Counted from the stretch's first letter, positions 1 through 7,247 are shown. The stretch is DNA of 8,658 nucleotides from CAMYLY01 sp039587215 (GCA_039587215.1 JBDHIW010000168.1:1-8658); one strand, 5' to 3'. Numbers and translations: made by a program. Notes: generated by a model from the letters alone, not told the origin.

Positions 1-132
1 GGCGGCGCGATGCAGCGTCCCCGCGCCACAGTCCATGAGGAGGCGCACGTCTCCGGCCTCGACCCAATGCGCCGCGGCGGTCCGCTCGGCGTGTGGGGCC
101 ACCGTTCCGGTCCCCAGCACGGTCAGGATCAT
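1..132 (-). CDS. MBL-fold metallo-hydrolase (RNase Z-like), N-terminal 44 codons only
   Basis: This is a partial gene: an open minus-strand frame of 44 codons that starts with ATG at 132 and runs off the left edge. The protein begins MILTVLGTGTVAPHAERTAA and continues to VRLLMDCGAGTLHRAA. A first beta strand leading into LGTGT, followed by a second strand ending in LLMDCGAGT (D34, C35, G36), is the usual opening of RNase Z, arylsulfatase and related metallo-beta-lactamase-fold hydrolases. The zinc-binding HxHxDH motif would come later and lies outside the window, so the substrate (tRNA 3' end, cyclic nucleotide or other) cannot be decided. The ATG overlaps the TGA of the upstream subtilase gene as ATGA (129-132) and has no Shine-Dalgarno sequence in front of it, which suggests translation coupled to that gene. 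No signal peptide is seen, so it is probably cytoplasmic. The fold is fairly sure; the specific function is not. Confidence 0.8.
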   Translation of the reverse strand, partial: MILTVLGTGTVAPHAERTAAAHWVEAGDVRLLMDCGAGTLHRAA

Positions 133-2378
133 TCGAAGTCGGTACCCATGAAGACGATCCGTTTGAAGAACGTGCCGTCCGGCGTGACGAGCCGCACCAG
201 GTAGAGCCCGCGCGGCTGGGGCGTACCGTTCGCGGCCCGCCCGTCCCACTCGAACCGCGCGTCGCACGAACCGCCCCCGGCCGGCCGCCCGTACCGTCCG
301 GCCGGAAGGTTGGTCGGGAGGTCTCCGTTTGGAATGAGCGTCGCCACGACCAGGCCGCGGACGTCCAGGATCTCCAATCGTACCTCACCGGGGTTGGCCA
401 GGTCGAACCACACGCAGGTCGCACGGCGTCCCAGCGACGGGTTCGGGAACGGGTTCGGAAAGTTCTGAAAGAGCAGCGTGACCGTCGGCAGCGAGTTGTC
501 GGTGACCACGAATGTCCCGGCGCTCTCGGTGCGCGACGAGTCGCTCCCGGCGAAAGCGGTCACCTGCCATCGGTAGGGCGTATTGCGCTCGAGATCGATC
601 GCCGGCACGAAGCTGACGTCGGTCAGCCCACGCGCCTCGGCGATGACGGCGCCGTCACCGTCGCGAACGACGGTCACGTCATACACGAACGGGCCGGGCG
701 GTTCCACAATGGAGGGTGACGTCCACGTGAACGTGGGCCGACGGGTCCGGGCGATGCTTCCCGCTGCATTGTTGAACGCCGTCAGCTCGACCCACGGCGG
801 GGCCACGAACGGTCCCGCCGGAAGGGCGGTGAAGGCGACGGAGTCGCTGGCGGTCATGGTCGCCTCGACGTAGACCGTGTCGCCCGGCCGCAGTACCGCG
901 GGCAGCGTCACGGTCGGGGACGCGAGGGTCGAGTCGAGTACGAGGTCCAGGAAACTCGCGTCGCGGGCGATGCGGACCCGCGGCGTGAACGGGGCGGCGA
1001 CCGACGCGGACTGCGCGGCCGCCACGGTGAAGGTCGGGGTCGGCGATGCGAGTAGCGAATCCCCCGGGGCCGTGACGGTGACCCCGCGCGGAAAGTAGGT
1101 CGCGGCGGCGATGTCCGGCCGTCCCCAGCCGCGCGCCGAGTCGGGCGCCGCCCGGTCGGTCCCGGTCGCGCGAAGGCTCTCGCGAACGTCGACGGGGCCG
1201 AGGGCGGGTTGAAACTCCCGCAACAGCGCGATGCCCCCGGCGACGAGCGGGGCGGCGAAGGACGTCCCCGAAACGCGCACCGGGGCGCCGAACTGATTCA
1301 GCGCCAGCACGCCGACGCCCGGCGCGACGAGATCCGGTTTGAGGCGCCCGTCCGCCGTGGGTCCCCGCGAACTGAACGGCGCAAGCACGCCCAGTGTGTC
1401 CTCCGCACCGACGCTGATGACCGAATCGCCGTCGGCCGGTGTCATCAGCGTTCTGAACGACGCTCCGAGGTTCCCTGCCGCGGTCACGACCGTGATCCCG
1501 CGCGCCGCCGCCGAGTCCGCGATGATGGTGGTGAGCGCGACGTCCCCGTTGAGGTCGCCGGGGCCGTAGGCGAACCCGTCGTCGAACGCGAGGTAGTTCA
1601 GGCTCGAGGTGATGATGTCGGCGCCGTTCGCGTCCGCCCACTCGACGGCGGCGATCCAGCGGTCCTCGTCGAGCCGGGTTTCCGACGTGATGTCTTCGAC
1701 CTTGGCCAGCAGGTATGCGGCGCCAGGTGCGATCCCGACGATCGTATCGGGCGCGTTGGCCGCGAGCAGTGACCAGACCTGGGTCCCGTGCTGCGACTGA
1801 CCCGCCGGGTCGCCCGCCTCGTTGGCGACCGTGATGTCGCCGTTGATGAAGTCCGCTGCCGCCGCCACAGTCACCCCGGCGAAGGCGGCCAGTTCCGTCT
1901 CGAATCCCGTGTCGAGGATCGCGATGCGTACCCCGCGCCCTTCGGCGCCGCGTTGAACGAGCGGGAAGAGATTCAGGCGCCGCACGACCGTCGCGGACGG
2001 GCCGAACGCGGAGTCCGCGGCGGTCACGGCGACGGGGCCCGCGATCGGCGAGCTCGGCGGTTCGGGCCCGGCCCGGAACCGCGCCACTGGGCGGAGGAAG
2101 TCGACGCGGGCGTCCTCGCGCAGCCGGGCGACCTGGCGGGTGCGTACCCACGCCGACACGGCACCGAGCCACCGGCTGTCCAAACGCGCGGTCGCTCCCG
2201 CGTCAGCCACCGCGGCGCGAATCGTGGTCAGCGGTGTATCGGGGCGACCGAAGACCCACACGAGGGCCGAGTCCGACTGCCGCACGAGGCGGTCGACGGC
2301 CGCGGGCGCCGCCCTCGCCTGGGCGAACGCGAGCGTCGGCGCACCCGCGAGGAGCAGGACCGCGCCGCGGATGCTCAC
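129..2378 (-). CDS. Secreted S8 family serine peptidase (subtilase) with Fn3-like and T9SS/FlgD-like C-terminal domains
   Basis: This 749-residue protein is a secreted subtilisin-type endopeptidase. The chosen start is GTG at 2378-2376, because it gives a clean signal peptide (VSIRGAVLLLAGAPTLAFA, likely cleaved after A19). The frame stays open further upstream, but there it only shadows smc. Residues about 25-105 look like an I9-type inhibitory propeptide. The catalytic domain spans about 148-430 with D156 (ILDTG), H197 (QHGTQ), oxyanion N303 (AAGN) and nucleophile S373 (SGTSFAAP), so the triad is complete. Two similar beta-sandwich, Fn3-like segments follow (about 448-525 and 548-626; both start PTFT). 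The C-terminus (about 632-749) has FQNFPNPFPNP, then LEILDVRG, WDGRAANG and PRGLYLVRL, the pattern of FlgD-Ig or type IX secretion sorting domains. C655 and C705 in this domain could form a disulfide. The gene overlaps the smc stop as GTGA. It is probably outer-surface or extracellular; the substrate is unknown. Confidence 0.93.
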   Translation of the reverse strand: MSIRGAVLLLAGAPTLAFAQARAAPAAVDRLVRQSDSALVWVFGRPDTPLTTIRAAVADAGATARLDSRWLGAVSAWVRTRQVARLREDARVDFLRPVARFRAGPEPPSSPIAGPVAVTAADSAFGPSATVVRRLNLFPLVQRGAEGRGVRIAILDTGFETELAAFAGVTVAAAADFINGDITVANEAGDPAGQSQHGTQVWSLLAANAPDTIVGIAPGAAYLLAKVEDITSETRLDEDRWIAAVEWADANGADIITSSLNYLAFDDGFAYGPGDLNGDVALTTIIADSAAARGITVVTAAGNLGASFRTLMTPADGDSVISVGAEDTLGVLAPFSSRGPTADGRLKPDLVAPGVGVLALNQFGAPVRVSGTSFAAPLVAGGIALLREFQPALGPVDVRESLRATGTDRAAPDSARGWGRPDIAAATYFPRGVTVTAPGDSLLASPTPTFTVAAAQSASVAAPFTPRVRIARDASFLDLVLDSTLASPTVTLPAVLRPGDTVYVEATMTASDSVAFTALPAGPFVAPPWVELTAFNNAAGSIARTRRPTFTWTSPSIVEPPGPFVYDVTVVRDGDGAVIAEARGLTDVSFVPAIDLERNTPYRWQVTAFAGSDSSRTESAGTFVVTDNSLPTVTLLFQNFPNPFPNPSLGRRATCVWFDLANPGEVRLEILDVRGLVVATLIPNGDLPTNLPAGRYGRPAGGGSCDARFEWDGRAANGTPQPRGLYLVRLVTPDGTFFKRIVFMGTDFE

Positions 2379-5300
2379 ACGGAGGTGCCGGCTGCCTCGC
2401 CGAGCCGCACGCCGACGATCGTCGACACGCCCGGTTCCTGCATCGTGACGCCGTAGACCGCGTCGGCGACCTGCATCGTGCGCGGGTTGTGCGTGATCAC
2501 GATGAACTGCGTGCTCGCTTTGAACTCGTCGAGCAGTCGAACGAACCGCATCACGTTGGCGTCGTCCAGCGGGGCGTCGACCTCGTCGAGCAGACAAAAC
2601 GGCGCGGGCTTCGTCAAGTAGATCGACAGGAGCAGCGAGATCGCGACCAGCGCGCGTTCGCCCGACGACAGGAGGTGGATGCGCTGCGTGCGCTTACCGC
2701 GCGGGGCGGCGTGGATGTCGATCGGGCTTTCGAGCGGGTCCGAGGGGTCCGACAGCTTGAGGTCGCACTCCCCGCCCTCGAACAGCGTGTGAAAGACCTT
2801 GTGGAAGTTGTCGCGGATCGCAGCGAACGTTTCCACGAACATCGATCGCGCCGTCTCCTCGATTTCCCGCAGTGCCTGTTGCAGGGAGGCTTTGGCGGCG
2901 ACCAAGTCTTCGCGCTGTGCCGTGAGGAACTCCAGCCGCTCGACCTCTTCGGCGTGTTCCTGCATGGCGAGCGGATTGACGGGGCCCAGCCGCTCGATGG
3001 TCTCGGCCAGTTCCGTCGCGCGCGTGCGCAGCACGTCCCACTCGCCCTCGACCGGTTCCGCGTCGGCCAGCAGCTGATCGAGCGGTTTGTGCCACTCCGC
3101 TTCGAGCCGCTCGGCCAGTGCCGCGCGTCGGCCGTCCAGGGCGGTCAGTTCGACCTCGGTGGTGTGGAGCCGCTCGCTCATGCCGTCGAGCTCCGTGCGG
3201 CCCTGCGCGAGCTGGGCGTCGGTGTGCTCCACGGCCGCGTCTGCCGCGGTCACCGCCGCCTCGGCTTCCTCAACCGCACGCTCCAGCTCCTGGATGGTCG
3301 TGCGCAATTCGCCGAGTCGGTCCGACCATTCGCCGCGGCGTCCCGTCAGCTCCTCGATGCGCAGCTCGATCTCTTCGAGCTCGGTCCGGAGGGCGGCCTG
3401 CTCATCCTGCGTGGCGGCCAGTTCCTGCCGGGCACGGTCTTCACGCTCCCGTGCCGCCTGTTCCCGGGCGAGAACCTGCGCCTCTTCGACCTGCCAGTGG
3501 ACGCGGCGCTCGCGCGCGGCCTCCTGGGCGGCCTCGACGTCGGCCAGTGCGGACCGCTCGGCGTCGAGGGTCTCCTCGAGCCGTGCGCGTTCGCTGCCGG
3601 CACCTTCCGCCTCGGAGACGGCGGACTGCAGGCGCTCCTGCCGCTCGGCGAGACGCTCACGGATCCGGGCCAGGAGCGCCTCGGCTTCGCCGTGTTCGCG
3701 CTCGGATCGCAGCGCGCGGCGGCTCGCCGCGTCCGCGTGGCTCTGGGCCTCCCGGAACGCCTGCTTGGTCTGCGCGGCGTGCTCCGTGGCGCCGGCCAGG
3801 TCCCGCTCGGCCGTCGCGTGCTCCTGCTCTACGCCCGCCAGCTGCGCGGCGAGCTCTGTGCGCCGCTGCGATCCCTCGGCGAGTTCGACCCCGAGATCGT
3901 CCAGTTCCGCGCGGCGGCGCAGGGGGCCGCCCGCATCGGACGCCGCGAGGAACACGGCGCCGTTGGGTCGGCGGATCGCCGTGGCGATGCCGTCGAGCAA
4001 CTCGGCGCCCGCGAGGAGCGACGCCACCCACGGTTCGGCCGGCGTGTCGACGGCGATGGATACCGTCGTTGCCGAGGAACTGCTGGACGGCCCGGGGGCT
4101 ATCGGAAGCAGCAACAGCGGGCCGGGGTGATGCTCCGCGTGCCACGCCGCGATACGGCGCGCGGCATCGAGATCGCGAACGAGCACGCCCTGCAGCCACT
4201 CGCCGAGCCGTCGTTCGATTTCGGTGGCCTGCTCGGTCGACGGATGGATGAAGTCGGACATGGGGCCGAGCACGGCGCCGTCGAAGCGGTCGCGCTGCTC
4301 CAGCAGCGCGCGTGCCGCCGGGGCCAGCCCTTCGCGGTTGCGCTCGAGGGCGTCGAGGGCCTCCTTGCGGGCCTGTGCCTGGGTCAGGCGCTCGTCCAGG
4401 CGGCGGACGTGGTTTCGCACGTCGGCTTCGCGCTCGCGGACGTCGTGGAGCCGGTGACGGATCTCCTCCAGCGCCTCGTCCGCGCGGTGAGCCTCCTGCG
4501 ACTGCTGTTCGACCGCCGCGGCGAGCCGCGTATGGTCCTCCCGAGCGGACTCCAGTTCGCGGCTGGCCTCGCTCAGCTGCGCGGCGGCGTCGTGCTCCTG
4601 GGAGCCGAGGTCTTCGAGATCTCGCTCGAGCGTCGCGCGTTCTCCCTGGAGCGCGCGGCCGCGCTCGGCCAATTGCTGCAGACCGCTTTCGAGCTCACGC
4701 ACCGATGCCCGCTGCTGATCCAGCCGCTCGCGCGTTTCGTGCTCGCTTGCCGAGCGCAGGTCCAGTTCCATCTGCACGGCCTGGCGCGCTTCCTCCGCGG
4801 CTTGCCGTTCGGCGAGGGCCGCCTCGCGCTCCTGCTCGGCGCGCTCCTGGCGTCCCGACGTGTCGACCCGTTCGGCTGTGGCTCGCTCGCGTCGGGCGCG
4901 CGCGTCGTCGAGGCGCTCGCCGGCCAGGTGCATGTCGCTTTCGAGCGCCCCGAGATCGATACGCATCTGGGCGAGCCGCCGTTCGAGGTCGGTCCGGCGG
5001 GACTCGGCAGCGCCGCGTTCATGGACCCGCTCTTCGCGCTGTCCCGTCAGGGTCTGAAGCTGCTCGCGTCGCGCGGGGAGATCCGTGCGGCACTCGTTCG
5101 CACGCGGGGCCATCACGATCGCAAACCGCTCGGCGACAAACTTGGCCTGCCGCTCGGCCTTGCCGCGCTGCCGGGCGAGGCTTCGCACCTGGGTCTGCAC
5201 TTCCGAAATGACGTCGTCCAGTCGCTGCAGGTCCTCGGCGGTGCGCTCGAGCCGGCGCTCGGTCGAGTCCTTGCGGTCGCGGTACAGGCCGATGCCGGCC

Positions 5301-5791
5301 GCCTCCTCGAACAGCGACCGGCGTTCCTCCGCGCGGTCCGAGAGGAGCCGGTCGATCATCTGCGCTTCGATCACGACGCCCGCGTCGCTGCCGAGCCCGG
5401 TGCCGCGCAGGAGGTCCTGCAGATCCCGAAGCCGGATCTGGTCGCCGTTCAGCAGGTAATCGCTCTGCCCGCTGCGTGAGAGGCGCCGGGACACGACGAC
5501 TTCCCCGTAGGGCACGTCGAGTGAGCCGTCGTCGTTGTCGAACACGAGGCCAACCTCAGCGATGTTGATCGGCCGGCGCTTGATCGACCCCTGGAAGATG
5601 ATGTCGTCCATGCGGCTCCCGCGGAGCAGGCGGGCGCGCTGCTCGCCGAGGACCCAGCGGACGGCGTCGGAGATGTTCGATTTGCCGCAGCCGTTGGGTC
5701 CGACGATCGCGGTCACGCCGTCCTCGAACGCGAGTGACGAGCCGTCGGCAAAGGACTTGAAGCCCGACAGTTCGAGCCGGGTGAGCTTCAT
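2375..5791 (-). CDS. smc: Chromosome segregation protein SMC
   Basis: This 1138-residue SMC ATPase condenses and organises the chromosome as a homodimer with the ScpA/ScpB kleisin complex, neither of which is encoded here. The N-terminal head begins MKLTRLELSGFKSFADG, with Walker A GPNGCGKS at 31-38 and the Q-loop at Q67 (IIFQGS). A coiled coil runs from about 172 to 485, then a hinge at about 486-622, then the return coil at about 625-930. The C-terminal head has LGPVN (935-939), the signature LLSSGERAL (1040-1048), Walker B FCLLDE (1065-1070, catalytic E1070), the D-loop DAPLDDAN and the switch H1101. The two coil arms are nearly equal (about 310 residues each), as a folded SMC requires. 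The total is slightly short of the usual 1150-1190, mainly at the hinge. ATG 5791 is chosen for the conserved MKLTRLELSGFKSF opening and a GAGG seven bases upstream; the long open frame above it is a GC artefact. The LSSGE signature and the hinge are atypical. Confidence 0.97.
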   Translation of the reverse strand: MKLTRLELSGFKSFADGSSLAFEDGVTAIVGPNGCGKSNISDAVRWVLGEQRARLLRGSRMDDIIFQGSIKRRPINIAEVGLVFDNDDGSLDVPYGEVVVSRRLSRSGQSDYLLNGDQIRLRDLQDLLRGTGLGSDAGVVIEAQMIDRLLSDRAEERRSLFEEAAGIGLYRDRKDSTERRLERTAEDLQRLDDVISEVQTQVRSLARQRGKAERQAKFVAERFAIVMAPRANECRTDLPARREQLQTLTGQREERVHERGAAESRRTDLERRLAQMRIDLGALESDMHLAGERLDDARARRERATAERVDTSGRQERAEQEREAALAERQAAEEARQAVQMELDLRSASEHETRERLDQQRASVRELESGLQQLAERGRALQGERATLERDLEDLGSQEHDAAAQLSEASRELESAREDHTRLAAAVEQQSQEAHRADEALEEIRHRLHDVREREADVRNHVRRLDERLTQAQARKEALDALERNREGLAPAARALLEQRDRFDGAVLGPMSDFIHPSTEQATEIERRLGEWLQGVLVRDLDAARRIAAWHAEHHPGPLLLLPIAPGPSSSSSATTVSIAVDTPAEPWVASLLAGAELLDGIATAIRRPNGAVFLAASDAGGPLRRRAELDDLGVELAEGSQRRTELAAQLAGVEQEHATAERDLAGATEHAAQTKQAFREAQSHADAASRRALRSEREHGEAEALLARIRERLAERQERLQSAVSEAEGAGSERARLEETLDAERSALADVEAAQEAARERRVHWQVEEAQVLAREQAAREREDRARQELAATQDEQAALRTELEEIELRIEELTGRRGEWSDRLGELRTTIQELERAVEEAEAAVTAADAAVEHTDAQLAQGRTELDGMSERLHTTEVELTALDGRRAALAERLEAEWHKPLDQLLADAEPVEGEWDVLRTRATELAETIERLGPVNPLAMQEHAEEVERLEFLTAQREDLVAAKASLQQALREIEETARSMFVETFAAIRDNFHKVFHTLFEGGECDLKLSDPSDPLESPIDIHAAPRGKRTQRIHLLSSGERALVAISLLLSIYLTKPAPFCLLDEVDAPLDDANVMRFVRLLDEFKASTQFIVITHNPRTMQVADAVYGVTMQEPGVSTIVGVRLGEAAGTSV

Positions 5792-5798
5792 GATCGAG

Positions 5799-5802
5799 CC
5801 TC
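5799..5802 (-). promoter_or_regulatory. Ribosome binding site of smc
   Basis: GAGG on the minus strand lies seven bases before the ATG at 5791. It supports that start over in-frame codons further upstream. It is one of the few recognisable Shine-Dalgarno sequences in this cluster; most other starts rely on overlap with the preceding stop. Confidence 0.6.
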
Positions 5803-5804
5803 GT

Positions 5805-5820
5805 ACGCGCGAGTGCGCGT
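5805..5820 (-). promoter_or_regulatory. Hairpin just upstream of the smc ribosome binding site
   Basis: This is a perfect 6-base inverted repeat: ACGCGC, a loop of four (ACTC on the minus strand), then GCGCGT. All but one pair is G-C. It ends two bases before the GAGG of smc, so in the mRNA it would sit directly against the ribosome binding site. It could modulate smc translation or stabilise a 5' end; no such role is shown. A short GC palindrome in GC-rich DNA can also occur by chance. Confidence 0.35.
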
Positions 5821-5830
5821 CTGGGAGAAT

Positions 5831-5855
5831 GAAAAACGTCCCGTCATTGCGGGAC
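5831..5855 (-). terminator. Possible intrinsic terminator or attenuator between the SPOR lipoprotein gene and smc
   Basis: On the minus strand GTCCCG-CAATGA-CGGGAC forms a perfect 6-base stem (five G-C pairs) with a 6-base loop. It is followed by G and then five T residues (5836-5832). The left arm is the last V and P codons of the lipoprotein gene, and the loop carries its Q codon and TGA stop. The shape is that of a short rho-independent terminator. The stem and T-run are both at the short end, so readthrough into smc, which begins 40 bases later, is likely. It may act as an attenuator or mark the end of one transcription unit. Confidence 0.5.
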
Positions 5856-7247
5856 CGTCGTCGAATCGGTGGTCGTGGTGTCCTGACTGAAAATCCAGAA
5901 GGGGAGGCCCAGTCGCTGCGCGGTCGCCTCGGCGGCCTCGCGGGTGGCGTGGGGGCCCAGCACGACCCGGTACAGCTCGTCGTCGTCTTCCGGAGGCAGC
6001 ACCGCAGCGACCACGCCCGCCCGACGAAGATTGGCGGCGAAGTCCTCGGCCCAGATCGGATTGTGGGACGAACTGACCTGGACGTAGATGAGCTGACCGG
6101 GCGTCGGCGCGTCGGTGGCCGCCTCGGCGGCCAGTTCGAGACCGGGCCGACGCGGATCCCAGTCCGCCACGAGCCAGCGGTCGGAGGCCCGAACCTCGAC
6201 GTCCCCCCGTACCTCCCCGGACACGGGGTCGATCGCCGCGACGGCGTCGTCCTGCCGAACCAGCACCGACCCGTCGCCGGTGACGGCCGGAAGATCCGCA
6301 TCCCACGACGACCGCACCGTCCCGACCACGGCGAGGGGGGCGAGACTCACCACGTGTACGGTGTCGTCGCCCCCGGCGGCGAGCAGGACCCGGCCGCGCG
6401 GGTCGACGCGCACGTCCGACGGCAGCGCCGCCAGGCGCAGCGTGTCGATGATGTCCAATTCGAAGCGCTCGATGACCGTGAGCAGCCCCGTTGAATCCAC
6501 GCTGACGACCCGGTGCCCCGATGCGGAGAACGTGAGCAGCGCCGGTGGGGGGGCGAAGGGTCGGAAACGCGGGCCGTCGCCCCGCAGCGGATCGACCACG
6601 ACGAGGCCCGAGTCGGTCGCGACCGCGACGACGTCCCCCCATGGCGACACGGAGACCGTGCCGTCGGGGATCGGATGGGGTTCCGGGTCCTGCCCGTCCG
6701 CGAGGACCTCGAGGCGTCGTGCGTCCGGTGCATCGATGAGCGCCACGAGGCGGTTCCGCGCGGTTCCGCGGATCCACGTCGGCGTTGCCGAAAAGCGCGA
6801 CGTCCACCGGGTGACGACCCGGCGGGACACGCTGGCGATCGCGCTGTCCTCGCGCATCAGGTGAACGACGCCGGTGGGCGACAGCGCGGCGAGGGTGACG
6901 GTCGAATCGAACGTCCGCATCCGCCCGCTCGCGAGATCCAGCGCCACGAGGTCCCCTTGGACGGTCGTCGCGTAGACCAGGTCTTCATCGGCCGCGAACC
7001 CGACGACTGCTCGGACGGGACTCCGCGAGGCTTCGAAGCGCCACGCCACCTCCTCCAGGGACGGCAGTCGGTAGAGGCGGGTGTTGCGCTGGCCGGTCAC
7101 GGGGAGGCGGAACCCAACCGGCGTACCGGCGTCGAGCGTGGGCGGGGTCGCGGCGAGGGCGTCCCGCACCGGATTTGGTCGCGGCGCGTCGTCGCAGGCG
7201 ACGAGCATGGTGAGGAGCGCGAGGGGGGGGATGATTCGGGATTGCAC
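5844..7247 (-). CDS. Lipoprotein with beta-propeller-like region and C-terminal SPOR domain
   Basis: This protein has 467 residues. It starts at GTG 7247; an in-frame TAG lies four codons upstream, and the next ATG (M14) would destroy the signal peptide, so the start is well fixed. The N-terminus is a lipoprotein signal with lipobox LVAC at 15-18, so C18 should be lipidated. D19 follows it, which in E. coli would favour retention in the inner membrane. Residues about 78-365 carry repeated short blades resembling PQQ, YVTN or WD40 propellers, such as GDLVALDLASGRM (98-110), SGLVVVDP (213-220) and DAVAAIDPVSGEV (334-346). Residues 384-453 are a SPOR domain: IYVQVSSS, a helix AEDFAANLRRAG, then YRVVLGPHATREAAEATAQRLG. 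SPOR domains bind peptidoglycan stripped of stem peptides, typically at the division septum. A T-rich tail ends the protein. The propeller may bind a partner; the function is otherwise unknown. No Shine-Dalgarno sequence is visible. Confidence 0.85.
   Translation of the reverse strand: MQSRIIPPLALLTMLVACDDAPRPNPVRDALAATPPTLDAGTPVGFRLPVTGQRNTRLYRLPSLEEVAWRFEASRSPVRAVVGFAADEDLVYATTVQGDLVALDLASGRMRTFDSTVTLAALSPTGVVHLMREDSAIASVSRRVVTRWTSRFSATPTWIRGTARNRLVALIDAPDARRLEVLADGQDPEPHPIPDGTVSVSPWGDVVAVATDSGLVVVDPLRGDGPRFRPFAPPPALLTFSASGHRVVSVDSTGLLTVIERFELDIIDTLRLAALPSDVRVDPRGRVLLAAGGDDTVHVVSLAPLAVVGTVRSSWDADLPAVTGDGSVLVRQDDAVAAIDPVSGEVRGDVEVRASDRWLVADWDPRRPGLELAAEAATDAPTPGQLIYVQVSSSHNPIWAEDFAANLRRAGVVAAVLPPEDDDELYRVVLGPHATREAAEATAQRLGLPFWIFSQDTTTTDSTTVPQ

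Noticed and set aside
679..2172. Long minus-strand open frame overlapping the subtilase in another frame
   Set aside because: The translation is R/G-rich low complexity, and the subtilase frame has the signal peptide and complete catalytic triad.
2379..2597. N-terminal extension of the subtilase by 73 residues
   Set aside because: It overlaps the conserved Walker B end of smc and would bury the clear signal peptide that starts at GTG 2378.
2234..5479. Very long plus-strand open frame (1081 codons) antisense to smc
   Set aside because: It lies opposite smc, which has every expected motif. GC-rich genes with G/C third positions rarely carry stop codons on the antisense, and the translation is a compositional R/A/L/G-rich string with no domain pattern.
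5792..6301. N-terminal extension of SMC by 170 residues from an upstream ATG
   Set aside because: The extension lies in the lipoprotein coding region, is P/R/S-rich, and precedes a textbook SMC N-terminus with a well-spaced GAGG.
5788..6807. Minus-strand open frame inside the SPOR lipoprotein gene
   Set aside because: It is an alternative frame of the lipoprotein gene with R/G-rich composition and no motif; the lipobox and SPOR domain are in the other frame.
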